DNA of 64,000 nucleotides from Bombardia bombarda (lineage: Eukaryota > Ascomycota > Sordariomycetes > Sordariales > Lasiosphaeriaceae), in contig JAULSR010000011.1 in NCBI GenBank assembly GCA_030512295.1, forward strand, positions 558,001-622,000. Direction: 5' to 3'. Position 1 is the first letter of the stretch. Each line of letters starts with the position of its first letter. Both the position numbers and the translations under genes were made by a program. This document shows, in pieces, positions 32,302-44,382 of the stretch. Below the pieces are notes generated by a model that was given only the letters and a program-made list of their open reading frames with translations, was not told where the DNA came from and searched no databases.

Positions 32302-33134
32302 TTAGTACCGAACTTGCAAGAACTCGAATAGCAGACATTCGTTGACGTACTGGGCCATCATATCATCCCTCCCTTCGATATCTCCTAACTCAACAGGAGA
32401 ATTTCTCGTTGATGTCTCTATACAGTTGACGACAGCATCAAGATATGTATCCAGTAAGGGGACCGTGTCCTTATAACCATGCTCGGCTGAGGCGGCTTGT
32501 GTTCGTATCCAGTCGACATCAGCGCTTATATCACTCTTGAGAGCGTTTATCTCCGCAACGCTGCTTGCGGATACAGTTCTAGTAGCCATTGTTAGCGTAC
32601 CTAGTCAGTTTCGGAAATGTCGTGATCCTTTAACCGTGACACATACAAGTTGACCACCTCATCGACGAGCCCAAGCGCCCGTCGCATAATCTCCAAACCA
32701 TCCCTGAGTCCCGCGACAGCCACTTTCCCGGTAGACGTCCACTGCGCTGCATCCCCGCAATGTGCCAAAACGTTTTGTATCCGATAAAGAATCTTTCCAC
32801 AGTCCACTAACAATGCCAGTACCTGAGCTTGCACTAACAGTGGAATGCCCTGATCGTCTCGCATCAACTCGAGGAGTAGGCGTAAGTCGGACAGTTCGCG
32901 GGTGACGGCAGATAGATCGGCATGTGCAACGCGAACCGCACGGATGAATCGTGTGATGGTCGCTAACGTCGCGCTGATTCCCGATAGAATATCGTCGATT
33001 GGTCTGGCCGCATCTGCTCGCCCCATCGACTGCTGGTCCGTGTCTGAAGGCATCGTCGTAATCGTTGTCGGACCTGACGTGAAGCTCGGGCTGCTGGTGC
33101 TAGCAATCGAACTGGAACCCGAGGTAAAGTCCAT
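32302..33134 (-). CDS. Fungal STAND-type N-terminal helical-domain protein (5' partner of WD40-like ORF)
   Basis: Two exons on the minus strand (33134-32647 and 32578-32302). The intron has a GTATGT donor, a CTAAC branch site and a TAG acceptor, and fuses DEVVNL to TVSASSVAEIN in frame. The product is about 254 residues. A Ser/Thr-rich start (MDFTSGSSSIAS) precedes a helical bundle: DDILSGISATLATITRFIRA, DLSAVTRELSDLRLLLELM and ALGLVDEVVN. This is the usual look of fungal STAND N-terminal domains. A second helical part ends NECLLFEFLQVRY-stop. The stop is one TAA at 32302-32304; beyond it the same frame stays open (KLRKSLQPSAMDSP) straight into the WD40-like ORF. The two may therefore be one gene. 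Confidence 0.5.
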
Positions 33135-34297
33135 GTTGTCACACCCTCCAGATATTTACTTCTATTTCTCCTCACGGCAGCTAGGGTGTGACGGTTAGGT
33201 TCGATGTCAAGGCTCCCAGCAGGCACCAGACGACGGCGCAGGCGCAGGTCAGACGGGACGTAACCCCTCTAGCCCTCGCGCGGGGGTTGATGTCTCTGAT
33301 CTACGCCTGTAGACTTCCTTGCTTCCAATGACGGGCGTCCAATTGCCTGCAGGACGCAAGTAAGACAGGTAAGGATGATGCAGTTGGCGATAATTAGCGA
33401 ATTTGATGGCAATACAACACACCCGCTGGCCCTTATCGTTTTCCCCCCTTGTGGCGGACGTAGACAAAGAGACTGGAGGGGTAAGCAGCTTGATATCGGA
33501 TCTAAGACAGTACTTTGGGGAAGCATTGCGGACTCGGACTGCATCGACCTAGCTCAACTCGGGCAGACAAAGGAATCGGCGGGGTGATGGGCTGAAAGGG
33601 GCTCAGCAAAACGTGGCGTCTTTCATGATCCTCCATGTCCGCATTGGACCAGATGGTTTTTGGCGTGACTGGTGTCAACAGTATCAAAACAGCCCATAAG
33701 CACCCCGCCTGACGCCCGCATCAGTCTCAGCCACTGAAATGACTGGTCTCGCAAAGCATGCATAGTGGCTTGTGTGACGCCAAGTGGTGGGATGGGAGCT
33801 TATGGCTCGCGTTGATTGACTGCTCGGTCGAATCATAATTGCATGGCGGTATCAGCTTGCATGTCGAACCCGATTTCGTCCATCTTCCACCCTCTAGTGC
33901 ATGATGTAATGGTGGGATGCGGGTCGCGGTCCAGACTGACAAGGAACGCCGAGTCTTTGGGTTCACCATGCACTGTTGAAATTCAGACTATCAGAAGCTT
34001 AACATCCCATATGATAACGACACTCTCTAAGTGATGGCTCAAGGTCCAGATGTCATTTGGTTATATGTACGATCTCACCAATAACCCTGAAGCCTCGAAG
34101 CGCAACGGCCATCATCGCTCAGAATTGATGCAAGGAAAAAGTGAGTGGACGAGGATATTATATCGTGAATATTTTGAAGATTTTCTCAAACTCACTTACC
34201 TCTCCTAGGTCTCATGACCAGTTATCTCCTAATTCATATATCTGAGATATGTTCGCTTCAATTCCCAACAGCTGAAATTGGTGGAGGTACTGGGTCC
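33135..34297. other. Intergenic, no gene supported
   Basis: About 1.2 kb. Short overlapping open frames only, on both strands, none with a domain. It carries the promoter of the 33134 gene and the 3' region of the DUF1479 gene. Confidence 0.4.
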
Positions 34298-35970
34298 TTA
34301 AAATCCCAGTACTGAATTAGCTCTTTCGATGGCAATGTTCCCACCAGGGGTATCATTGCCCCCAGCAACAATTTTCTCAAGTCCCATTGACTGAGTGGCT
34401 GCGTGGTTGGCATACGACCTGATGTATTCCTCTGTAGGCCGACCGACATGTTCTGACTCTCCCTTGCCACCAGGGAAGTCTGGAGCCGGAGTACCTTCCC
34501 GAAAGGCTGAGCGTTGCTGTGCCACATACGTCGCGCTAGCTTCGGTAGTTGGGCAAACTGGGATATACAGCACGCTGGAGTCTGAGTTGCCGTTATGCTT
34601 CTTATCGACAGCATGAATTGCTGTTAAAAGAATGAAGTTAGCGTTCAGGAAGCTTAATCAAGCGACAACCATAGACTTACTATCACAATGCCACACGACA
34701 AAATCTCCAGGCCGTACCTCTGGGACATGTACCATAGTCTTATCAAGCTCCAAGTGCGGATGCAGCCCCTCAGGGAACTCCTGTCCGTGGCCTGGCGTAG
34801 CACCCTGCAAGTCACTCGTCATCCTTTCGCCCGCAGTGAATTCCCAGTTGTTCTCATCGAGGAACCTCTCCCTATCACCGCCGAGCTCTTGGAGTGATCG
34901 AGTAGGGGTAAAGAACGGTCGCAGCAACGAGTACGCAATGCTCTCACGTGCAAGCGGATTAACGAGCAGTGTGCCTTGACCGGGGCCGACACGGCTCATG
35001 GCCAGCCACCCCTGAAAAGCACGGAACATGCTACACGCGCCCAGTCCATTGTACCGATTCGTCACCGCCTCGACACGTCGGCTGGCATCAAAGGAGTCGT
35101 GTAGTTCCCACTCGCCACAAAAGATGCTGTCGTATACATGTCCACGGCCATAGCCTTCGTACTCCCACCGCTCAACACTGCCGCCGTCTTGGTGCGGGCC
35201 AAGAGCAAACTGCGCATCACCGGGCTGGCGAATGCGGAGGCGGTCGGTGTAAGAGAGCGGCGTACGTAGCGAGATGGGCGCATTTGGGTCTGAGGTGTGC
35301 CAGAGGGTGGTCATGAGTGCGGTCTGCGTCTTGATCATCGCATCGTGAAAGCGTGCGCGGAGCTGCGGAATCGACCAATAAAGCTCAATGACTTGTGGGT
35401 TGTTTACTGGGAACCCTATTGTTTTCCAAGTGTTTGTGAGTGTCCGCCATATGGATGAAAAATGTAGCAATGGTAAAATAGATAGGTCTTACCTCTAGTC
35501 TGTGGATTTCGCCTCACGTACTCCTCAATCTCAAACTTGTATGACCTCGCCTCATCTTCAGGGATAACACCTCTAATAACAGCAACGCCTCTTTTTTGTA
35601 TCTCTTTCTTTTTGCTTCGCAGATCCTCGACCAGACGGTCGCTAAAGTGCACTTCGGGAATGATACTTGGTCCCGCTTGAGCAACCACATCATTTTCATG
35701 TTGCAGGGTTAAGAGAAGTCGTCTCCAACCAGCAATTACTGAATCTTCGTGGCCGCTAACGAGGTGGAGTTTTTGGCTGCGGAAGCGATCGGGCAAGGGT
35801 TGGGCTTCCTTTCCCGAGAGGGAAGCGAACGAATCAGAGATGTCACCCTCACGCTTGGGGTGGAGATTCATTGAGGCCATGGAAGTGACGCATCGTGCTT
35901 GCTGCATCAAGGTGTTGCCTCGCCATGATGGGAAAGAGCGCTTGACCGAAGTTTTGAGTTGGGTGAGCAT
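34298..35970 (-). CDS. DUF1479-family Fe(II)/2-oxoglutarate-like oxygenase
   Basis: Three exons (35970-35493, 35415-34681, 34620-34298) join in phase to 511 residues. After a possible mitochondrial-type basic leader (KRSFPSWRG) the DUF1479 body follows. It contains VIRGVIPEDEARSYKFEIEEYV, RIRQPGDAQFALGPHQDGGSVERWE, a DSIFCGEWELHD segment, CSMFRAFQGWLAMS and LLVNPLARESIAYSLLRPFF. PHQDGG supplies an HxD pair and VVWHCDTIHAVD the distal His, consistent with an iron site in a jelly-roll fold. Members are annotated only as DUF1479; the substrate is unknown. The splice at T-IHAVD is clean. Intact, no lesions. Confidence 0.85.
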
Positions 35971-36748
35971 CTTTAGTCGTGTCGAAGTTCAAGGCTTAAT
36001 TAGTGACATAAGACATGCCAGTCCCTGATAACCCAACAGCCATGCCCATTATATCTCCCATCAGAATGATCCTAAGAAACCACCCTCGATTTAGTTGATG
36101 GAGGCTCGTGTCGAAATTATTTCCATAGATCAAAACCTGAGCGGAGGTGCTGCTTTGGGACAACGGGAATGTCAGCCAGTATCAACGTCATTATCATGCG
36201 GGGTCTGCATAGCTCACTCGGGAAAGGAGGGAAGGTACAGGTGAGGACGGTAACTCTTCTCTCTTTTACTAGCGACACCCCCATAAAATTCTCGTGGCTT
36301 TGTCTGGTCAGTTGAAAGTCGAAAAAGCGGAGCCCCCCAAAAGGGAAAGCCCGCTCAACCCATCCAACTCCGAGCCATCTCACCGGCCACCCCACCTCTC
36401 CTTCCCAGTTTCCACCATCCCCACAACGATGCGCAGCGGGCGCGCAAGAATTTTGCTTGAATCGGTGGAAACAATCAGAGAAGAAGATTCACGACCTCAG
36501 CTGTTTCACGTCCAATTCGACTTCTCCGCGCAATTGTGGTCGCATCGCTGGCGGGGCCGCACGCGATTGCTTTGCCTACTTTGCCAGTCTCCGATCCGCC
36601 CAGCTGGGCCGCCGTGGCGACTTCCAAACCGCCGTCCTCCGCCTGCCGACTGTCGACTGTTGAGCCCCACGCAAGTCCCTAGCTCGGTATTTCAAGAGCC
36701 AGAGCACAGACCATCCCAACCTGGTCCAGACAGTCAAGAGCAGGTGCT
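35971..36748. other. Divergent promoter region
   Basis: Lies between the DUF1479 gene (minus) and the transcription factor gene (plus). Long open frames at 36294-36986 read through the leader and do not resemble a protein. Confidence 0.4.
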
Positions 36749-39509
36749 ATGGCAAGCACAAGGCCTGACCCTACCCACCATGTCAAGTTTGTGGGACACG
36801 ATGCCACTGGCCTTCCCATCAAACGGAAGCAGGTGTCACAGGCTTGCGGGCTCTGTAGAAAAAAAAAGGTACAAATCAGTACATTGGCTTCCTTCCTATC
36901 GTTGGACATCACGGCAGTTGTCCCCGACACGACTTCCAATGCTTCTTATGAGGCTAACGAGGCATTGGTTGCTACCCACGATTTAGAAACGCTGCGACCA
37001 CGCTCACGATAGTACGGCTTCTTTGAAAGATGGGGATGTACATGATTTCTCAGAAGGAGCGAAGCGCCGAGATACTCGCTCACAATCCCATCATGCCAAC
37101 CACACCACCCTTCATGTCGATCGAGATGCAACCGACGCCGCTTCTCAACTCCTTCAGTTCTACCAGCAAACATCAGATAACTCTCCTACAGTCTCAGCAT
37201 CTCCTTTTATCGGCGAACTTAACCCCGAGGCCGTCCTAATTGAAGCAACCATGGGCGCTAACATTTCCAAACCCGCCGAGTACCGCGATGATCCAAGTCC
37301 GGGCATCTGGGTTGAGCAAAATGCGTCCCCGTTAGGGTTCGACCGCCATGGCGACAACAAAGACCCGCCTCCTCAACAGACTGATAACACAGCTCACGAA
37401 AGGCACGAACTGCTGTCCCAACAGCTGCGTTCTGCTACCGACGAAATGCGCATAGCACTTTTGACAGGAGATCTTGCAACCTGGTCTCGCTACGGCCGGG
37501 AGGCTTTTATCGCTGAGCTAAGCGCCGTGACGGAACCTTCAACTAGAGTGTGGGAGGCCCTACGGGACATATATCTTACTAAAATCCAGCCCATTTTCCC
37601 AATCTACGACGAGCACGTTCTCGTGGGGTTATCACAAGGTTCGCAGTCGCTATCCACAATGGGCCGTTTGATACAAGCCTCTGTTTGCCTCGCCGCAGCC
37701 GCCGACCCTGAAGCACGAAGCTACCTGATCTTGAACAAGAGGCCTACACAGGGCGAGGAACAGGCTGGCGGGCAGATGTCAAGAGTTCCTCGGCTAGTGC
37801 CCTACAGTGAATACAGCTATTCGTTGGTGACATACATCAGAGAATCTGTATTTCATGTGCGAGACAAGGAATCACACGATCATGTGCCCAATAGTATCAG
37901 AGTCATTGCTGTAACAAGTCTATTCTGGCAGCCGGAACCCCACGCACGCTTTCTACCCCTGGATTTCTTTGCTCATTGTGTGAGCATGGTGCACACATAC
38001 GGGATCCATCTGTCGTCTGTTGTGCGGCCGCACAGGCAAGGCTTCAGACATGTTGATGAGAGCGCGAGTCGACACTTCAAGTGTCTGTACGCTTTGGATC
38101 GGTTGATAGCAGCGCTATCTGGGCGACCCATTCTCTTCCATAATCACGATCTCCTCATGACTCCCGAATCTAACGTTGATGATGCGCCAAGCTTCAAGCT
38201 TTTCATCTCACTGATAGCGCAGCTTGACCGCGTCATCGAGCTTTATAGGCCTCATCCCACTGTTGATCACATTGACATTCCAGTCTTTGAGCGCTTGATT
38301 CTTGAAGCTGGGGCCAATCATGAGTCGGAAAGTATTCTTGGTACGTCGCAATCCATTCTATTTGTCTCTGTTATTCCTGTTTCTGGGCAAATACTGATAC
38401 TCTTTGTAATTCTTCCAGCGTCGCTCGAGGTCCTATACCACGCAATATCGGTTCTATCGGTTCGCATGCCTCGCGAAAGATTTAGAACATCACCCGAGGA
38501 TGATGGTTTTGCCAGTGTCAGCTACGACCACTTACCTCCAAGTCTCTTCAACGCCCGGCGGTCTTTATCTGCCGATCGAATCCTTGATATCGTGCGGGAC
38601 TGCAAGCTGAGCCCTATGCCATGGATCCCATACGCACTTGCACTATCTCTTAGTGTGGCATATCGAAAATGGCGATTCAGTCAGACACCAATGTTTCAGT
38701 CCCGAGGGAAAGCCGCGTTTCAAAAGATACTCCCAATATTGAGGGATATGGGTCACGTCTGGACGAGTGCTCGGATCAATAGCCATCTTGGTGATGCTGT
38801 CATGGACAACTTTAGAAAGTCGGCATGGTCCATGAGAAACGCGAGGAATGCTGAGAGCCAGGTTATCCCTCGCGCCGACTCGCGTCAAACGCAAAGAGAA
38901 GCACACAATGTCAGCCAGTGGTCAATGTCACCTCGGGAGCCTGATCCAGAGACAATGACAGGAAGGGGTCCATCTACGACAAACAGCATGTTTGCCACTG
39001 AGCCTACCCGCGAAGCAAACACTCAGGCCTTTTTCACGCATTGGAACTCGTTTGACAACACCTTCACCAAGAGACGCCGGACCGAATCCACGTCCAGTGC
39101 GAGAGGCATCTTCATGGCCCCTGGTCAATTGGATGTTCCCCAAATTTCAACAGCTATAGCAAGCACTGATGCCTCGCAACAAAACACAACTTCGTCCTCC
39201 AATAGCTCTTGGCGAGATCAGCCTTTCTCTGGCAGTGACACTCCACAAGATACTGACCCGGAGTCAAGAATTTTGACAGAAGCTTCTCAACAGGGTACTC
39301 ATTCAAGCTCAGCCAGCGACTTGCCGGGTTCTCAGTCCCAGTCCTCCTTGCAGGCAGCACAGAATTTCTCTCATGAGGTCCCAGACGAGGTATTGTTTCA
39401 ATCTTGGGATCCAAACCTAATGAACAACATTGATTGGTCCTTTGGAAGCAATTTGGATCCGGGTTGGCCGCTGACGTGGTCGGAATACTCATCTTTTGCC
39501 TGCGGCTGA
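36749..39509 (+). CDS. Fungal-specific transcription factor with half Zn-cluster
   Basis: Putative nuclear regulator of 854 residues if the second intron is spliced (880 if retained). Exons are 36749-36868, 36987-38340 and 38419-39509. The N-terminus DATGLPIKRKQVSQACGLCRKKK is cut by an intron exactly inside the basic run and resumes with KRCDHAHD. That gives CxxC-x6-C, the first half of a Zn2Cys6 cluster, but no second CxxC-xn-C follows. A middle-homology (fungal_trans) region follows, with IYLTKIQPIFPIYDEHV, RLIQASVCLAAAADPEAR and SLFWQPEPHARFLPLDFF-like helices, then a Ser/Thr/Gln-rich C-terminal tail (QQNTTSSSNSSW). The intron at 38341-38418 is 78 nt, stop-free and in frame, so both isoforms are possible. 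Targets are unknown; it is not adjacent to the oxidative cluster. Confidence 0.75.
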
Positions 39510-40085
39510 TGGAGGAGAGGGACATGGCTGTACCGAGTTGGACTTGTGCTAAGGTTCGAGCTTATGCGGCTGCTTGACAAGCACAACTGTAGATGTGGGT
39601 GAACTGGATTGAATTTGGATCGGCTATCGGGCATGCTGGAGGTGTATGTCATGGCCGGCCGGGGGTCATCGCGTTGTATTTTTTGTGTAACCAGCGAGCA
39701 TTCGCGCAGGGATGGCGTTTTATTTTAGATCATTAGAGAACAATATGTTAAATACTAGCGTGGTATCACAAAATCTGCGATTTGGTTTTACTGTTCAAAA
39801 TTCTGACTGATTTTACACATTCTGTTAAAAATCGACTGATGTGGAGAACGGACATATTCTACTGTTAAAAGTATTTGTGAAGAATACTCTACAAAAAAAC
39901 ACAACGTGTATAATTTACGAAACATCAAACGAAAAATTATAAAAATAATACTTTGCAGGAACAAACAAAATTGAGGCTAGGTTTAGATCTAACAGACGGA
40001 GTCCATACGAACAACCCATCTCTCCACACCTGGATCAATCCGCGATGACTCCACATCCATCATGATGTGATGTGGCAAAAGATTT
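39510..40085. other. AT-rich intergenic spacer
   Basis: Notably AT-rich stretch (about 39715-40000) with A and T runs, between the transcription factor 3' end and the tRNA gene. No gene. The composition differs from the rest of the window; a decayed mobile element is possible but no termini are visible. Confidence 0.45.
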
Positions 40086-40179
40086 TGACAAGAGTGGGAT
40101 TCGAACCCACGCCCTTTCGGACCGCGAATCCAGATTTAGAACCTGAACACGGCGCCTTAGACCGCTCGGCCATCTTGCC
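40086..40179 (-). tRNA. tRNA-Leu(CAG) with 14-nt intron
   Basis: The minus strand folds as a class II tRNA. The acceptor arm GGCAAGA pairs with TCTTGTC (one G-U), discriminator A at 40086. The D arm is GCCGAGCGGTCTAAGGC, the anticodon stem CCGTG pairs with CGCGG, the variable arm is long, and the T arm is GTGGG-TTCGAAT-CCCAC. The anticodon CAG lies at 40145-40143. A 14-nt intron (40141-40128) begins one base 3' of the anticodon, the standard eukaryotic position, and removing it leaves a seven-base loop. The long variable arm and the CAG anticodon assign leucine. Confidence 0.92.
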
Positions 40180-40551
40180 TTGCTTGTTGATACAGAGGTA
40201 AAGTGGAATTACTGCCCACATGCAGTTGGCGGAGATGGAAATTTAGGGGTGAACGACATCGCCAGTTCACGAACTCTTGCACTTGACTTGCTTATCATTT
40301 AACAAGATAGCAAAAAATCCTACATGTTGAGATCTGCCTCTAAATGCATTCAGAGGTTTACCTTATTATTTGTAAACTTCTGACAAATGGTGATAGAACT
40401 AATTTGGTGAACATGGTATCGACATTCAGATAGTCACACACCATTCAGATGACCTTGTATTTGTGAATCTCGTCCAGATATACAACTACCGTGGCACCTA
40501 ACAACCAAGCAACCACAGCACTCCTCCTACTTTCCAGAAAAAAAAACCACC
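40180..40551. other. Intergenic between tRNA and DUF1996 gene
   Basis: No gene seen. The upstream flank of the tRNA lies in the first part; pol III promoter boxes are internal to the tRNA. Confidence 0.4.
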
Positions 40552-41677
40552 TCAAACCGTCATTCCCCCAGGCAACGTAGTCATCCACCCATCCAAGTTC
40601 TCCCTCACCGTCACCTTCTTACTGCACTGATTCCCCTGCTGGATCGTCTGCGTCTTGAGCGTCGGGCAATTCACATTATTCCCCATCAAATCACTGTTAC
40701 AGTTCGCATCAAACGCGCGCTGCAGCGCATCCCCCTTCCACCCAAACACATAATCGCCATGCGTCCCGTACCCGGTCGCATCCCCAAACGACCACACAAA
40801 CGGCTGCGACCCATCCGCCGGCCACAGCGCCTTGTCATTAAACGGCGAGGTGTCCCAAATGGTCTCGTAAAACACCTGCGGGATGCGCACGGGGTGGGTC
40901 GAGGGGCATCCCGCGCTGGTGCCGGAGCCGGTCGGGTAGGCGACGTGGCTCTGGTGGTCGGGCGAGTCGACGTTCTTGCCGTCCCAGCAGGTGGGGAAGC
41001 GGATGTTGACCATGATGCCGACCTTGCAGGCGGCCTTGGGGAAGTTTGTGGTCTCGCCGCCGCGGGTGGTGCTGGTCTGCAGGCAGGTGTAGGTGAGCTG
41101 GGGGTACTTCTTGATCTCGGCGGCGGAGCGGAAGGACGGGTCGCCGACGGTCATGCGGAAGCCCGGGCGGAAGGCGGTGACCTTGGCGTTGCCGGAGCCG
41201 CCGACGTTAGAGCCCTGCGAGCCGGGAGAGAGGTAGTAGACGGTCTGGCCGCCGGTGGCGGCGGTGAAGCCGAGGGGGTTGCCCTTGGTGGCGACGCGGT
41301 GGTAGGTGCCGTTGCGGGCTTTGAAGAACATGACGGCGGTCCAGTAGTTGGAGAAATCCTCGGCGGGCGTGCAGGTGGTGCACGAGGCGACGGTGGCGAG
41401 GTCGGCGGCGTCGGAGTCCATGGTGGCGTTGAAGCCGTTGCCGCCGACGATTTGGTGGAGGTGGGGGGAGGGGACCTGCCCGGGGTTGACGAGGCTGTTG
41501 ATTGTGGTGGTTGAGGTTAGTTACTGTTGGTTTTGTTGTCGTATTGTGTTGATGGAATTGGTTGGCTTACGGGTCTAGACGCTCAACGACAAGCTGTGAG
41601 CATGAGAAGCGCAGCATGGTGGCAGCTTGTGCGGCAGGCCCAAAGGCCGCAGCAGTGAGAAGTCCTTTCCAGTGCAT
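40552..41677 (-). CDS. Secreted DUF1996 protein
   Basis: Two exons (41677-41571 and 41494-40552) join in phase to 349 residues. The first exon encodes a signal peptide (MHWKGLLTAAAFGPAAQAA) and the DUF1996 opening MLRFSCSQLVVERLDP. The intron is followed by LVNPGQVPSPHLHQIVGGNGFN, the most conserved block of the family. Further landmarks are SCTTCTPAEDFSNYWTA, a YYLSPGSQG segment, FPTCWDGKNVDSPDHQSHVAYP and the C-terminal MTTLPGGMTV. Several paired cysteines suggest an extracellular disulfide-bonded protein. The biochemical role of DUF1996 is not established. No glycosylphosphatidylinositol tail or Ser/Thr-rich extension is seen. Intact. Confidence 0.9.
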
Positions 41678-43779
41678 TTTCGACTCGAGTTTTGATATTC
41701 CCAAATTTCAAGATACCCGACGGTGCAAACACTTCCGACGACTTGACGCTGTACCAGAGCAGTGGGAGAGGATCAAGTCCCCAGCGTTGCAGGACTCGGC
41801 CGGATATGTATCTGTGCCCAAAGCGAGCATGGAACACTCTGCCGATATGTCTAGGCCACCTTACAGAACCATCATATTGGACTTGTCAGCGTCAATTTCG
41901 GTCTTGATCAAATCTTCAGCCAAGAGGTTGCATACGCAAATAGCTTTCCTGGGGTGCATAGCCCACGTGCAACTGCCGGTACAACCTGTCCATAATATGT
42001 CCTGTAGCATTCCTTGGACGTTGAAGTGTTTCTCATATAAACATGATTTAAACGCAACCCAATCGTGAGCCTGCCAGACAAATGCCGGATGCACATAGAA
42101 CCTAGTGGCATATATTAGCCTGTGTCCATATCATTGATGGCATGGGGCAAATGTTACCGCCTCGGAGATCACATGGATTCGCTCTCTCTTCCGGAGCTCA
42201 CTCAACCATTTAGAAAATACCCGATTCGTAGTTAAATTGCCGCCCAGCATAAAACGTGGTGATATCATAGACCATAAATCGCAGGATGTGCCCTTCATCG
42301 GCGACTCCGACCTGGAAATTGACGCCTTCGCTTCGTTCCTAACAGGCATTTTTCGGGAGTGACTTGCGAGCCATAATTGTACATATGTCGCGCACTTTTC
42401 AGCAACGCCTAACCATATCCTTAAGGAATATTAGAACAGTTGCTTCATTGAGGACTCTCTGTGTGGTGTTCGAAAAGGAGGCAGGGTCAGGGCTTATTGC
42501 TATTGAAGCAAGGCTTGTTACGCTGGCCCGTCGTTATTCTGTCCAAGGGACCTACCTGACTTGGAAGTTGCTTGGATGTCACAGAAAACTTTAAGCAGTT
42601 GTCGAAAAGGCGCACGGCCTGTGCATCTATCGGTAGTTCTGCCAAACAATGGGGAAGGCACGATGGAAAGGGGGCTGCTCTTCGGCCGTTCGGCGGCCAG
42701 TGCGTCGCTCCCCCACCACACCACAAAGCCCCACCCACCAAATTCTTTCGCAGGACTTGGCGCCGCCGTTTTTGCCAAACTCCATGTTCCATTCCAACTT
42801 CCTTGGATGCCATCATAACTTTTTTTTGGAATAGTGATGCATTTTATTCTACCATATTATCAGACCAGCTCGAATTCCATGTTTCAGCAAAAGTTCCCAG
42901 CAGCTACTGGGTATGACCAAGCCGAAGATGCAGGTCCAATTGCTTTGCCTCTCGGGCACAGAAGTTAGAAAATGACAGCGGCAGGAGGACCGGGGAGGTG
43001 CGGACCGAGCCAATTTCAATCCAGCCAACCCACCTTCTGGTCGCCGGTCAATCGTGAATTTTCAGCCACCGAAACCAGAAATCTGGGTATGATGAGCAAT
43101 AATTATGAATATTGACGTGTCCAGCACCGACAAAGACAGTGTAGAAATATTTCCCGATAAGTACAGGGCTCCCCGCAAAACGTGGCGCCAGCATCACAGC
43201 ATCGCGACGGCCCGTCCCCTTTTTCGAGCACCACCTGACAACGTGTAAGACCCCGGCCCAGCAGCCGAATCCGTCTCTTGGCCCTACTCCGGACCATCAC
43301 TGCAGCCCTACAACAACTCCATACACGTTAGACGCTCAATTTAGCAGCAATACATGATCAAATCTCGTCATATCTCAGATATAGAGACAGAGTTTTATTT
43401 CTTTTGAGTATCACAGAACAATTGCAGATAGAGAAGTTTCCTGAACCATCATGGAGTTTGCTCTCGGCGCAGTCGGACCCGGCGCTCCGATGTCAACGCA
43501 CCGTCGCACCGGGTCCGTTACTCCGCGTTTCCAGATATCCAACGACGATCCTATAACCAGCAAAGCCGAATTTATCAGCGAGCCTTCTTCGTTACCAAGA
43601 TGGATATTTATTTACGATAAAGGAACCAAAGTCGCACGCTTAACAGTCCTGCAGTAGCGACACCGTTCGATACAATCCAGCGTCCAGAGCGAAATCCAAT
43701 TCCACTAAACCATCGGTCTCATCAACAACTTCCAAAACCACCCAATACAGGAAGAGGCATAGCCCATCAACTGCCCACC
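41678..43779. other. Intergenic, 2.1 kb, no gene supported
   Basis: Many short open frames on both strands, none recognisable. A 68-codon frame at 43451-43657, just upstream of the DUF1993 gene, could be an upstream ORF in its leader. Confidence 0.4.
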
Positions 43780-44382
43780 ATGCCCACCACAGGCCCAGGA
43801 CCCATTACCATGCATGAAGCCGGCATCAAGCCCTTCATCCACGGCCTGCAGACCATGCGCCTCATCGTCCAGATGGCGCGCGAGGTGCCCAACGCCGACG
43901 AGATCCCCACCACCCGCCTCTTCCCCGACATGCTGCCCTTCAGCTTCCAGATCATCGCCGCCTCCGAGGCCGCCTGCAAGATGGTGCAGCTCGCCGGCCA
44001 GCACGTGCCCGAGTGGAGCAGCGAGTTCAAGGGCCTCTCGTGGGACGACATGACCAAGCGCCTCGACGACACCATCGAGCTGCTGCAAAAGATCACCCCC
44101 GAGGACGTCAAGGGGTCCGAGGAGACCCCATGCTACTTCGACTTTGTCCCCATCGGCAAGACCTACTACCCCGGCAAGGAGTTCATCTTTGGCGTCAACT
44201 ATGCCCACTTCATGTTCCATGTGGTGATTGCGTACGGGATTGCACGGAGCAAGGGCGTGCCGCTAGGCAAGGCAAACTACCTGGCCAGTTATGTTCAGCC
44301 GTGGCCGTATGATGTGTATGCCGAGAAGATAAAGGCCGAGGAGGAGGCAAAGGCTCTGGAGAATGGTGCTCCGAGTTCGTGA
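43780..44382 (+). CDS. DUF1993 family protein
   Basis: Single-exon protein of 200 residues that fits the whole DUF1993 family. Landmarks are HEAGIKPFIHGLQTMRLIV near the start, LFPDMLPFSFQIIAASEAAC, SWDDMTKRLDDTIELLQKI, GKEFIFGVNYAHFMFHVV and a C-terminal ANYLASYVQPWP. The predicted fold is a helical bundle related to DinB-like domains; the function of fungal members is unknown. The C-terminal tail is charged (KIKAEEEAKALE). The start ATG at 43780 gives the expected N-terminus. Codon use is strongly GC-biased, as in the neighbouring secreted and transporter genes. Confidence 0.88.
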   Translation: MPTTGPGPITMHEAGIKPFIHGLQTMRLIVQMAREVPNADEIPTTRLFPDMLPFSFQIIAASEAACKMVQLAGQHVPEWSSEFKGLSWDDMTKRLDDTIELLQKITPEDVKGSEETPCYFDFVPIGKTYYPGKEFIFGVNYAHFMFHVVIAYGIARSKGVPLGKANYLASYVQPWPYDVYAEKIKAEEEAKALENGAPSS

